From Guillardia theta CCMP2712 (lineage: Eukaryota; Cryptophyceae; Pyrenomonadales; Geminigeraceae): 31,817 nucleotides of DNA. Where the stretch lies: contig NW_005434631.1 of assembly GCF_000315625.1 (NCBI RefSeq), positions 1-31,817 of the forward strand, given 5' to 3'. The notes below the pieces were generated by a model, which was not told where the DNA came from, made no database searches, and saw only the letters and a program-made list of their open reading frames with translations. Below, in pieces: positions 11,981 through 21,264 of the stretch. The position numbers were made by a program, and so were the translations under genes. Within the stretch, counting starts at the first letter, position 1; every line of letters begins with the position of its first letter.

Positions 11981-14900
11981 ATGGCCTTTCATCAGAATGG
12001 TGGGACGGAACGTTTAAGTCCTGCTCGTCAGATAAGATCTGAATCTGGATCGGTTCTGGTTCAAGAAGAAGAGCACGAGATCAGGTTCAGAAGGTTTTCG
12101 TTCGACGAGCACAAGTCAACCTTCGGTCAGCTGTTGATCATCCTCGGCATTTACTCTCTCTTCCTCGGAGTTCGTCCCTGGATTCTGCAATCTCCCGCGG
12201 CACATGAGAACCTTGACTTCTACCATGCATTCTGCAGACTTTCTGCGGCGTCTACGTGCTTTATTTTGAAATTCATGTACAGAATTCCATCGTTTCAGAA
12301 CTTCCTGGGAACCCATCGAAACAAGGACAACCTTCTGACATTTTGGATCATCCTACTGATGCAGTTGGAGTTGGCTCAGCGAGCGATTGGTGACTTGAAG
12401 CGCTCTAGGGGCTCGCTGCCTGTCTCGCCGCATGTGAAGCTCGAGGTAAATCACCGGCAGGGCCTCCCGTGGAAATGGTCATGCAGTGACAGCGACCCGA
12501 TATCATCCATCTGGAAACACCACACCGAACTGTCGCACGAAGATGCAGGCTGCGTCTCTCGCATGGTCTCTCCTGATGCACTTGGGATCTACACTGTCAT
12601 GGGGACTCTGCTCTCGATAGCTGCGAATGTCGATGGACGTGCTGCTGTTTTGATCAGTCTGGGTCAAGCATTCAGTATGCTTGTTGCCTTTCTGATGGCC
12701 GGGATCAACTACCATTCGATGGTTGCTGCTGTCGTTCTGCATCTTGTCACTTCGCTGTGCAGCGCATACTTGCGAAACGAGCGCTTCGAAGCCTCTCGCA
12801 GCTGCTTCCTCCGCGATTTCGCGCTCAAGGCTTCGCGTGAAAAGGCGCATCAGTTGATGAGCTCGATCATCCCCAAGAACCTGCACGCCCGTATGAAACA
12901 ATCAGATCCTCTCGCGCTGGTCGGAAATAAGATGGAGCAATGCACGATCATGTTCTTGAGCCTAGCTCCCGAAGTCCTCAAAGACAAGAAGCAGCTGGCC
13001 ATGGAGGACTTCGATCTCATCGATGAGATCTTCAGTGACTTCGATGCCATCGTTGAGTTCTACGGCATGTTCAAGTATCATCACATCCAGGACTCGTATG
13101 TAATTGCTTGCCCGAGGTCCGCGTGTCCGTTCCGCGATCCCTCCCACGCCAAGTCGTACCAGGAGCTGTCAGTGATCCGCATGATCCAGCTCGCGCACTC
13201 CTTGCTGGAGAGGGCAAGGATGCACCGATCAACAAGTGGGAAGCAGCTGTGGGCCAAGATCGGGCTGAGCATCGGACCTGCGACCGGGGCAGTGATCTCC
13301 TGCCACCGGAGGTTCTATTGTTTGTTCGGAGACGTGGTGAACACGAGCGCTAGGATGTGCGCTTACTCGGAGCCCGGAAGGATTCATTGCACCGCCCAGG
13401 TTGCGAACATCCTGAGGGGCACAAGCCATGGGACGATCAAGGTCGAGTCACGAGGAGAGATGGCGATCAAGGGGAAGGGGGTGATGGAGACGTTCTTCCT
13501 CCAGGTGGACGAGGAGCCCTACTTCGAGCCGGAGATGATCACCATGTGCTCGTCGAGGAGAATGTCGAGGCGGGGGGATGAGATCGACTCGGAGATCCGA
13601 ACCTTGTCGGTGTCTTCCTCCTGCTCTACGTCGATCGCGTCCCTCAGGTCTTCCAACTCCGGGCAGAAGGGTGAGGAAGCTACGAAAGTTTTGAACGTGT
13701 GGAGGGAGTTTCTGGATGAAGATGACTGTGAGGGGATTTTTTGTGCTGGATATGAAGTCAGTCAGAAGTGGAGCAGCTTCTTGGATCGCAAGGTGGAGGA
13801 CGCTTTCATCGAGAGCAACTGCTTGATCAGCTTCAGATGCCTGGTCATGGGGCAGATGTGCAATGCCGTAGTCTCGGTCATCACTGCACACTCGCTGCTG
13901 CAGCTGGACGTCTTGAGAGATGAAAGATCGGACTCCCAGAGAAAGACGGTGATAATGTTGTGTTCTTTTCACACCCTCCTGCAACTTCACTACCTTGGCA
14001 ACTGCTTGACGGCATACTGGAACAACGTTGCCAATCAGTTCAGATGTTGCCCATTCGTTGCTTCAGACTCCTGCAGCATATCGAGCATAATCTGCTACTG
14101 GTACAAGACCATCCTTTTCTGTCAATGGAATTTCTGGATCTTCACTCTCCTGTCTTCCTTGCTGTGCAATGCCACCGGTCAGGCCCTCATCTTCAACTCG
14201 ATATTCTCATACTGCAACCTGCTCCTCATCTCAGCCAACGTCAAGGATTTTGCTCTCTTTGCCGCTTGCAGCCTCTCCTGCTCTGCCCTTCACATCCTCT
14301 TCTTCTGGCAGCGGTTCGCCTGCCTCACCCTCCTCATCGTACTCGTCATGGCCTGCTTGTGCGGACTCTTCCTCAAGCTCGAGGGCGCGCAGGAGCGACT
14401 GAACTGGATGACCGCACAGGCAGCGAAGGAGCAGTACAAGTTCATCCTCAAGACTCTAAACGACCTTTTCCCGGAGGACATCGCCAAGGAAATCCTCTAC
14501 ACGGGGAGTATCTCCTCCAAGCACAGGCGAGCCGTCGTGCTGCACCTGGACCTCTGCAACTACACCGAGCTGGTTGCCAGCATGGACTCTGACGAGGTGG
14601 CGAAGCTGATCCACTCGCTCTTCTCCGCCTTCGACAGCCTCGTCACAGAGGAGGAAGGAGTCTTCAAGATGGATACCATCGGGGACGCCTACGTGTGTGC
14701 CGGGTGGGTCGGGAAGAGCGAGAGGATGGCGTGCGAGAGGATGCTACATCTTGCTTGCCAGATCCTCAAGTGCGTCTCCTCCTCCGACTTCAAGACCAGC
14801 AGCGGGAGCCTCCAGTGCCGCATCGGTCTCGCCATGGGCGACTGCGTCGCTGGGGTCATGGGCAGGCTGCAGCCCAGGTACCACGTGATGGGGGAGGCGA

Positions 14901-15037
14901 TGGTGAGAGCCCAGCTTGCCGAGGGCTCGGCTGTCCACCAGAGCATCCACCTCTCCCGCAAAGTCTGCGAGGCGCTAGGGAGGGAGAATGACACGGTGCT
15001 GCCCGGAGAGATGGAGGATGAAGAAGAACAAGGCTAG
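11981..15037 (+). CDS. Transmembrane class III nucleotide cyclase, 6TM-C1-6TM-C2, with swapped active-site halves
   Basis: This is an intron-free frame of 1018 residues. The start lies in a good eukaryotic context (gccATGG), with an in-frame stop upstream at 11933. A first hydrophobic block (about residues 48-270) precedes cyclase domain C1 (about 300-500). A second multi-helix block (about 607-802) precedes C2 (about 815-1005). C2 holds both metal-binding aspartates, Asp857 in HLDLCNYT and Asp902 in KMDTIGDAYV. It lacks the catalytic Asn and Arg, having GEAMVRAQLA instead. C1 has the reverse set: Asn454 and Arg458 in YCLFGDVVNTSARM, but Ser327 in place of the first Asp (MFLSL). One composite active site per chain is therefore expected. 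Cys447 is typical of guanylyl cyclases, but the partner purine position is His368 or Asp898, so ATP versus GTP is unresolved. It would make cAMP or cGMP at a membrane. A serine-rich linker (about 525-570) may be regulatory. Confidence 0.93.
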   Translation: MAFHQNGGTERLSPARQIRSESGSVLVQEEEHEIRFRRFSFDEHKSTFGQLLIILGIYSLFLGVRPWILQSPAAHENLDFYHAFCRLSAASTCFILKFMYRIPSFQNFLGTHRNKDNLLTFWIILLMQLELAQRAIGDLKRSRGSLPVSPHVKLEVNHRQGLPWKWSCSDSDPISSIWKHHTELSHEDAGCVSRMVSPDALGIYTVMGTLLSIAANVDGRAAVLISLGQAFSMLVAFLMAGINYHSMVAAVVLHLVTSLCSAYLRNERFEASRSCFLRDFALKASREKAHQLMSSIIPKNLHARMKQSDPLALVGNKMEQCTIMFLSLAPEVLKDKKQLAMEDFDLIDEIFSDFDAIVEFYGMFKYHHIQDSYVIACPRSACPFRDPSHAKSYQELSVIRMIQLAHSLLERARMHRSTSGKQLWAKIGLSIGPATGAVISCHRRFYCLFGDVVNTSARMCAYSEPGRIHCTAQVANILRGTSHGTIKVESRGEMAIKGKGVMETFFLQVDEEPYFEPEMITMCSSRRMSRRGDEIDSEIRTLSVSSSCSTSIASLRSSNSGQKGEEATKVLNVWREFLDEDDCEGIFCAGYEVSQKWSSFLDRKVEDAFIESNCLISFRCLVMGQMCNAVVSVITAHSLLQLDVLRDERSDSQRKTVIMLCSFHTLLQLHYLGNCLTAYWNNVANQFRCCPFVASDSCSISSIICYWYKTILFCQWNFWIFTLLSSLLCNATGQALIFNSIFSYCNLLLISANVKDFALFAACSLSCSALHILFFWQRFACLTLLIVLVMACLCGLFLKLEGAQERLNWMTAQAAKEQYKFILKTLNDLFPEDIAKEILYTGSISSKHRRAVVLHLDLCNYTELVASMDSDEVAKLIHSLFSAFDSLVTEEEGVFKMDTIGDAYVCAGWVGKSERMACERMLHLACQILKCVSSSDFKTSSGSLQCRIGLAMGDCVAGVMGRLQPRYHVMGEAMVRAQLAEGSAVHQSIHLSRKVCEALGRENDTVLPGEMEDEEEQG

Positions 15038-15251
15038 CGAGGGGAAGGGGGAGCAAGGGGATTGTGTTTGATAGATAAACTAGTCAATCCGGCAGATAGG
15101 AGAACTCGATCGCCTCCAAGCTGCTGTTGAGCTGCTGCTGAAGTGAGCTCCAGGCTCTCCTTACCACCTCCCTCTCCCTCTCTTCTTCTTCTCCCCGTTC
15201 CTCTCGCCCCCCATCACAGCCCCCTCCTCTCTTCTCGCTGCTTCCCTGCTC
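15038..15251. other. Convergent intergenic region, pyrimidine-rich
   Basis: These 214 bp separate the stop codon of the cyclase (+) from the stop codon of the coiled-coil gene (-). The stretch 15150-15240 is almost pure pyrimidine on the + strand. No gene is seen, and it probably contains the 3' ends of both transcripts. Confidence 0.7.
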
Positions 15252-18117
15252 TCACACCTTTGCCTTGTCGCGCTCGAGATCTCCCACAAGGATCTTGAGA
15301 TTGAGATTCTCCCTTCTCAGCTCCTCCATCTCAACCTCTAGCTCCTTCATGGAGCGAGCATTCCCCACCTGCCTGCCTATCAGAGGTGCAGCTCGATGCG
15401 GTGCAGAACAGCTGGGAGAGGAGGGTATATCAAACCTGGAACAGAAGCTCTCCCCGTCCAACTGCCGTCATCCGCTCCCTCATCAGCTCTAGCTCCCTCT
15501 CCAGCTTGCTGACTGCCTGGGCCTCGTGAGCCTTCGCCCCCTCCAGCTCAGCTTCAGCTGCTTGCAGCCTCTGCTTCAGAGCCGCTATGGCCTTGTCCCG
15601 CGCCTCGACGTCCGCGCGGAGGTCGCGCTCCTGCCTCCTCTGGAGCTGCAGGAAAAGCCATTGAGGAGAAGCGATGAGGTGGGTGGAGGCAAGAGAGGAA
15701 AGGCGGGGGGGGGGCGGGGGGGGGGGGGTAACCTTGTCGATCTCCTCTAGGAGAGAGAAGCGTTCACGCGAGGCCTCGTTGAGAGCTTGATCCCTCTTGG
15801 CTTTCTCTGCCAGCAACTTAGTCAACTCGCTCCTCATCACCGACAGACTCCAGCAGGGGCCCCAGCAGACCTGACAGCAGCTCTGATCGGAGCTGAAGAA
15901 TCTTGACAAGTGTCAACCAACTTCAAGTCTTCCCAGCTCGACTGCCTCACCTCTGATCTTAACTTCTCCAGCTCCTCACTCTGCTGGTTGATTTGACTTC
16001 GCGCCTGCTTCACACTCACCTAGGGACCGAGAGACGCAACTTATCGCACTCGCTGCATGGAGTCGCGATGCTGCGCAAAGGCTTGACTCTCGTTCGCCTC
16101 CCGCGCCTGACTCGTTGTCATGCTTCCACAGACTCCTCCCCTCCTCTCCCCTCCTCTCTACTTCTCGTCTCTTTCCTCCCCTCCCCTCCCNNNNNNNNNN
16201 NNNNNNNNNNNNNNNNNNNNNNNNNNNNNNNNNNNNNNNNNNNNNNNNNNNNNNNNNNNNNNNNNNNNNNNNNNNNNNNNNNNNNNNNNNTCCCTCCCCT
16301 CCCCTCCCCCTCCCCTCCCCCTCCCCCTTCTCGTCTCCTTCCTCCCCTCCCCTCTCGTCTCCTCCCCTCGCACCTTTGCCAGCTCATCCTGCAAGTCTCT
16401 CTGCACATTCTCCGCCTGCTGGAGAAGCCGCTGATGCCTGCAGCACTGAAAGTCAAGCGCGGACAGGAGCGAAGGAGAAGCCAACTTTGACACTTCAGCC
16501 TTGAGCGACGAGATCGTCTGCAGTGCAAGAGCTCAGCTACTCACAGCTCCTGCCTCTCCTCTCCTCTCCTCTCCTCTCCTCTCCTCTCCTCTCCTCTCCT
16601 CTCCTCTCCTCTCCCCCTACCGAGTTGAATTGTGCGTTGCGAGAGCAGGAAGTCTTGCTGATTCTGTCGTTCTCTTGCTGCGAGAGCGGTGGTCAGCTCC
16701 GACTTCGATGCCGAGATCCTCCACCTCCAGTTCCTTCACGGCCGCTGTCAAGCTCTCCACCTGCTCTTCCAGCTCTTTGACGCGATCCTACTAGGAGTCA
16801 GAGCGGCTCGACGGCTTTTCAGCTTTGCCTTCATGTGATCCTCCTTCTTTGCCCAACTCGCCCGGGATGCAGAGAGCTCCTGGTCCTGCTTCTTCATCAG
16901 AGCTGTGAGCTCCTTTTCATGCGCAGCCTCCATCTGCATCAACGGTTGACAGATGTCGTCACGCCTCATCCCTTGACCTCGGCCTTGTTGTCTGCTGCTT
17001 CTTTCCTGATATGCCGCAACTTCTCTTCCACTGTGGAGCAGGAGCGTGAGAGACATCGAGGGACAGGAGACTGTCACATGTCAGAAGCTGATCTCTCATA
17101 TTCTCGCATTCTATCTCCGTCGAGGCATAATGTTCCTTCAGGCTCGAGATCTCAACGATGCCGTCACGTCTCAGTCTTGCATGCAAGATTCACCTGTGTG
17201 CTCAGCGTTGCAACTTTCCTTTTCTCGATGGCGAATGCCTCCTGATAGAGCAGTTCAGTCCCATCCACGTACTCAGGGTACCACGATACCTCAGCGCGCA
17301 TGGCGCGGAGCTTCTCCTTGTCAATCGACTTCTCCAGCAGTTGTTTCTGTGCCAAGATCACAGAGGTTCGCATGCCTCATCAAGACTCTCTCTCCATTCC
17401 TATCGCCGCACCTGAATCTTCATCTTGCTGGTTTGACATCGGAGATCCTGGAATCAAAGATCAAGTTTGGCCTCTAGCGTTTACAGCACTTCACCTCCAT
17501 CTCGCTCAGAAGGTTCTTCTTCTCGTACTGTATCATCGTCAGCTCCATGCTCGCCTTCTCGTCTGCAACAAGGTTCGCTAGCGTTCACAATGAATTGCAG
17601 CGGATCGACCTTGTTTGCTCTTGGACTGGCTCTTGTGCATGCTCTCTGCCACGTCCAGGAGCTTCGACGCCGACAACGCCATTTCATCATATTCGCTCAG
17701 GATGTCGCTCGTTACGTCTGCCACTTGCTGCTCCATCTCATCGATAATCGACAGGTTATGACCCGAGGAGCTTGCTTCCCGTTCGCTCGAGCTGTCGTTT
17801 GCTCCCGTCGCGTTCAAGCATCGGCATACTGAAACTCTGGAGAGGATCGTCTGGAGACAGAACTCTAGCTCGGTCACCTTGCCGTCTAGAACGTAGGTCA
17901 AGTGCGCGAACCAGGCTAACGCTGAGTCAGGAGTCCCATTGCCGACTGACTCCGTCTGGTCCGAGGAAACCTCCCAGATCTCCGACAAAGAATCCCAGCT
18001 TTCCTGCGGGTGAGCAAGCCTGGCCTTGCCATTGTCGTGATGCTCCTTTCTGGTTTTCTCTTCTGTCCGCCTCCTCCCGGAGGCACTCAGAGCCCTGGTT
18101 CTTCTGCCAACCATCAT
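15252..18117 (-). CDS. Multi-exon coiled-coil protein, family not recognised
   Basis: The gene reads leftwards from an ATG at 18117. Short exons keep a heptad-like, E/K/Q/L-rich frame across GT...AG introns of about 41-60 nt. Exons I can join: 18117-17610, 17562-17495, 17447-17412, about 17346-17290, 17242-17195, 17150-17078, 17030-16978, 16933-16829, 16787-16725, 16677-16621, 16517-16494, 16445-16374, about 16120-16050, 16004-15951, about 15838-15733, 15645-15436, and a last one ending at 15252. Examples of joined text are KKNLLSEMEDLR, DQLLTLEEKLRHIRK and KVEEL-type repeats such as ELEEQVESLTAAVKELE. The first exon (about 169 residues) is not strongly coiled; the rest is. No catalytic motif is seen. 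A cytoskeletal, centrosomal or Golgi scaffold is possible but unproven. The exon near 15838 is uncertain, and part of one intron is an assembly gap. Confidence 0.75.
15703..15729 (+). repeat. Poly-G tract inside an intron of the coiled-coil gene
   Basis: This is a run of about 25 nt of G interrupted by one C, so a C-rich tract in the transcript. It lies just inside the 5' splice site of the 87-nt intron 15732-15646. Such a run could form a G-quadruplex on the + strand, and its length in the assembly is unreliable. Confidence 0.85.
16133..16371. repeat. Polypyrimidine (CTCCC/CTCCT) low-complexity tract around the gap
   Basis: On the + strand both sides of the N run are almost pure C and T, built from irregular TCCCC, CTCCT and TCGTCTCC units. 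The tract lies in one long intron of the coiled-coil gene, between the exons ending at 16374 and starting near 16120. The repeat probably caused the assembly break. Confidence 0.9.
16191..16290. other. Assembly gap of exactly 100 N
   Basis: One hundred consecutive Ns, the usual placeholder for a gap of unknown size. Real sequence is missing here. Open frames drawn across it are meaningless. Confidence 0.99.
16554..16614 (+). repeat. (CTCCT)n microsatellite
   Basis: About eleven perfect CTCCT units in tandem (16556-16610) plus partial ends. The repeat lies in the 103-nt intron between the coiled-coil exons 16677-16621 and 16517-16494. It makes that intron about twice as long as its neighbours. 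Confidence 0.97.
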
Positions 18118-18515
18118 CGTGGCCTCTCAACATAGCCATGCGGTGGATTTCATTGTGCTTCTATTGCTGTTGTAGAGGGTTTTCATTCCATCCTTGACGT
18201 GGTTCCTTGCGCTGCTCCTCCTTCCCTCGCTCCTTGCTTGTTCTCCCTTCCCACCCTTCGCTATTCTGCCACTAGCGAGCGTCACCCAAAGCAAGCCCTA
18301 AAAAAAAGTCAAGACTTGAGACTCTCCGTCGGCCGCCGGGCCGGGCGGGCCCCGGTCACCGAGTCATGCGCCGCGGCCTGCGGGGAGTAAGTGACGGTAT
18401 CAGTTAAGTTTGGGGGACAGCAGTTGGCAGGATGAGGGTTCTCGCCGTTTGGCCTGCGGGACAGTTGTCAGGGTCAAGCCTTTTCGTCCGAGTCTCCTGA
18501 TTGTCCTCGTACTGA

Positions 18516-18541
18516 TTTTTAACTTAACTTTGAGTTAAAAA
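18516..18541. repeat. Short AT-rich inverted repeat
   Basis: TTTTTAAC and GTTAAAAA form an 8-bp perfect stem around a 10-nt loop (ttaactttga). It sits inside an otherwise GC-rich island between two divergent genes, so it could be a regulatory or cruciform site. Its function is not known. Confidence 0.6.
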
Positions 18542-18838
18542 GGCGACCCCCCCGCGCCCGTACTGATCTTTGACTGGGCAACTTGCCATGTCCTGACGGT
18601 GAGGAGTCCGTGCCAACGGGGGCTTCGGCAACTTCGCGGCCGGCCCCGGCGGAACGCCCGGGCCGGGCCCCGGGTCACTGAAAGGCAGAAAGAGTTTGGT
18701 TATGAGCTGTTGGGTTAGAGTGTTCGTCAAGGGGGAGGTGGGGGTGTGAGTTGTGGGGAAATGATGGGGTAGTTTTAGGGCAAAGGGTGGGGTGAAGGGA
18801 AGGTGGGGTGGGGGTAATCGAGATTGGCTCATACAGAA

Positions 18839-19027
18839 ATGGAGGAGCCGCTGCTCGGTAAGCGAAGCGGATACGATGGGAACGGGATGCGAGATCGAGG
18901 AGAGGGAAGAGGAGGAGAGGAGGAGGAGAGGAGAACAAGTAAGACAAGGAGGAAAAGTGCAGAGATAAGGGCAAGGAGCAAGGCAAGGAACATGAAGGAT
19001 ACGAAGAGTGTCGGTGGAAAGAAGTGA
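18839..19027 (+). CDS. Possible small, highly charged open frame (62 residues)
   Basis: An ATG at 18839 opens a frame starting MEEPLLGKRSGYDG, followed by an Arg/Glu/Lys-rich stretch and a stop at 19027. It lies upstream of SAM50 on the same strand. A GT donor directly after the seventh codon (ggtaag) would leave phase 1, which does not fit the phase-0 start of the first firm SAM50 exon. The sequence is low complexity, so this may be only 5' UTR. Confidence 0.2.
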   Translation: MEEPLLGKRSGYDGNGMRDRGEGRGGEEEERRTSKTRRKSAEIRARSKARNMKDTKSVGGKK

Positions 19028-19253
19028 CGATCTGGTGTGTTGCTGTTTCTGGTGCTGATGAGCATAAAGAAGAAACATGACCATGTGGAGGAGGAAAATG
19101 AAAGAAAAACTATGATCGCGAAGTGATATATTCTGCGTTAATGCAACAAGCGGCAGTGGAAAGAGTAGGGATGATGGTGGTCCGACAAGGGGATTGATCC
19201 TGGCGTTCTTGACAATATGAACAGGAAAGAGCAATGGACCTGACAGGAATGCT

Positions 19254-19274
19254 ATGCTGAAGCTCCCTTGCAAG
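19254..19274 (+). other. Candidate first coding exon of SAM50
   Basis: An ATG at 19254 starts seven codons (MLKLPCK) ending at an AAG|GTTGGT donor. An 88-nt intron (19275-19362) would join this in the right phase to the exon beginning at 19363. The intron is longer than the other eleven in the gene, and the resulting N-terminus is short for the family. It is therefore only a candidate. Confidence 0.35.
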
Positions 19275-19362
19275 GTTGGTTCGGACTGCGCTGAGATTTC
19301 GATACTGCTTCCTTGTTGATTCGCATGATATTCCGTCACTCACTACCCGTTGAATCAAACAG

Positions 19363-21264
19363 GTCACGGGGATCACCGTGTCGGGGGTTCGCTTCACCAG
19401 CAAGGAGTTCATTCAACGGCTGCTGCAGAGAGCGCAGGAGAAGACGACCCATGGGGTGATGGCACTGCATGCTGACCCCTCCCTGACGCCTCCGCAGGAA
19501 CTGGCAGAAGAACTCAGTCGAGCTTCAGGTCGCCTCGAGCAGATTGGAATCTTCCGTGCTGTGCGGTGTGAAGTAGACGCGGGTCAGAAGGATGACGATG
19601 TTGTCATCCTGGTCGATGTCGAGGAGAAAGGGAGACACACCGTCAGCACTGGGACCTTCGTCAACGAGGGAGAAGGCAACTTGGAAGTTTCTTGGACTCT
19701 GCGAAACTTTGGCATCAGTGCGGAGCAGGTAGTGTGATAGGTCTCGATGTAAAACTCACTCTTTCGGACCTTGTCGTTCAGGTGCAGAGCAGCGTCGCTT
19801 GTGGAAGCAGTGGGTCCAACGGTTTCCGTGTTGAGTTCGTCAAGCCTTACATCACGGACAACCTCTCCTTTCAAGCCAGCGCCTTCGAGGTGTGAGGGGT
19901 TAAAGGTTGGCGTGTGGCGAAGTGATCACTCTCTTGCTCCTACCTCCAGAATTTGAAACGCATCGCGACTCCCAGAAGTGTCGGAGAGAAGAAGACAGGG
20001 TTTGCAATGACTCTTGGTCAGGTGAATGAGAAACAGAGGACCTGACCTGTCGTTAAGTTCGACTTCCAGGTTGAAGGCTCCAGCTCTTTCACCTATGAGA
20101 TCAGCAGGTGTGATGCTCTGCACAGCCTCTCGCTTCAAGTCTCACCAAGATGCGCCTCCAGGCGAAGTCTTGCCGGTGCGAGCCAAGACGATGGCTGGGA
20201 AAGCAAGGATATGACCAGCCTGAAATCTTCCATCATGCACACCTTTTTGCGTGACACGCAAGACAACAAGGAGTCGCCTACAAGGTAAGAGTTGCTGCAC
20301 GAGGACCAGGCGTCACAGACTCTATTCGCAGAGGATGGCTCATCAAGAACGTCCTTGAGGTCGCGGGCATCGGAGGTCTGGGGTGCAAGTTCTGGAAGAA
20401 TGAGGTTTATGCACAGGTGACGAGGCGGGAGGAGCGTCTTGCAGAGGGAGTGACGATCATCACTGCAGGTCCATCACAGCCCGTGGCGAGAGAAAAGCTT
20501 CCTCAATTCCATCACTCTGTCCTTGACTGGTCGGTTTGGAGTCTTGCAAACTCTCGGGGGCGACACTAGCAGGTGAGTCGCTGCGCAGGTAGGGGATAGA
20601 AGTGACTGGATGCTCTGAAAGATACTTCGATCGGTTTCATATGGGGGGAGCCTGGAGCCTGCGGGGGTTCAAGCCGAGGGTGACTTGCTTCCTTGCCGTC
20701 ATGCCCTCTTGACTGCAGCTGGCAGAGTGTTGGGCCTTCGTTCGGGCATGGCTATGCTGGGACCGTGTCAGTGGGAGGAGAAGGTTGGGGAGCCGCATGT
20801 GACGTCATTCGAGTAACGGAACGACAGCGATGGCTATGGTGGACGCATCTCTTTCCGGGGATCTTCCTCTTCCTGCTAGCCTGTCAAGATTCACTAAAGC
20901 ACGGTACAACGTGACGGCCACTTGGGAGACTTCTCAACGTCTGCAGGTTTCATGTCTTCGGCAACGTCGGCAACAACGTGGCTGTTCCTAGTGGCCCTCC
21001 TGTGCTCACCAAGTGCTCTCAAGTCTTCCGCGACGTCAGGTTCAGCTCGACCGGCTGCTGCTAGGGTTTCACGGGCCTTGCTCAGGTCTGCCGTGGGAGT
21101 GGGACTCTTAATCCCTACTCCACTCGGGCGACTGGAGATCAACCTATGTCTGCCCTTGCGGGGTTCTCAGGTGAAAACTCAGCTGGAAGGGAGTTGGATT
21201 GATTGTGACGCAGGCTGACATGGACAGAGCCTCTTTCGTACAGATTGGGCTTGTGCCGGTCTGA
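19363..21264 (+). CDS. SAM50: SAM50/Omp85-family beta-barrel protein of the mitochondrial outer membrane (5' exon unresolved)
   Basis: Twelve exons join in frame: 19363-19728, 19782-19889, 19950-20021, 20070-20284, 20332-20416, 20469-20572, 20622-20679, 20726-20783, 20828-20903, 20947-21039, 21086-21170 and 21214-21264. All introns are GT...AG and 43-60 nt long. They encode 456 residues, close to the usual SAM50 length of about 470. The first exon is a POTRA domain (FTSKEFIQRLLQRA...LEQIGIFRAVRCEVDA...VVILVDVEEK). The barrel follows, with LKSSIMHTFLRDT, the joined ESPTRGWLIKNVLEVAG, the diagnostic L6-loop segment YFDRFHMGGAWSLRGFKPR, GVGLLIPTPLGRLEINLCLP and a C-terminal beta strand ASFVQIGLVPV. 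SAM50 inserts beta-barrel proteins into the mitochondrial outer membrane. A single POTRA and the length favour SAM50 over a Toc75-type plastid Omp85. The N-terminal exon, and so any targeting signal, was not settled. Confidence 0.92.

Larger units (their letters stand above)
18118..19253. promoter_or_regulatory. Divergent intergenic region with GC-rich island
   Basis: This region separates the 5' ends of the coiled-coil gene (-) and the SAM50 gene (+), so it should hold both promoters. Positions 18330-18680 are strongly GC-rich. They contain a direct near-repeat of a GGGCCGGG...CCCCGGGTCAC block (18338-18359 and 18660-18678), a second direct repeat CGTACTGAT (18508-18516 and 18559-18567), and an AT-rich hairpin between them. 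Positions 18720-18960 are G/A-rich. I could not identify a TATA box, initiator or known factor site. Confidence 0.5.

Noticed and set aside
13960-14592. 210-codon + frame inside the cyclase
   Set aside because: It is an alternative frame of the second transmembrane block and the start of C2. The sense frame carries the catalytic motifs.
15993-16528. Open frames crossing the N gap
   Set aside because: They exist only because N codons hide stops, and the flanks are CTCCC simple sequence.
18839-18857. MEEPLLG as first exon of SAM50
   Set aside because: The donor after it leaves phase 1, while the first firm SAM50 exon needs phase 0. The intron would also be about 500 nt, ten times its neighbours.
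18524-19339. 271-codon open frame on the minus strand
   Set aside because: It lies over GA-rich DNA and reads as low-complexity Leu/Ser/Pro text. It opens with GTG and overlaps the SAM50 promoter region. No domain can be recognised.
19363-21264. Plastid Toc75-type or bacterial BamA identity for the Omp85 protein
   Set aside because: There is only one POTRA domain, the total length is about 456 residues and the barrel motifs fit SAM50. Because the 5' exon is unresolved, a targeting signal for another membrane is not fully excluded.
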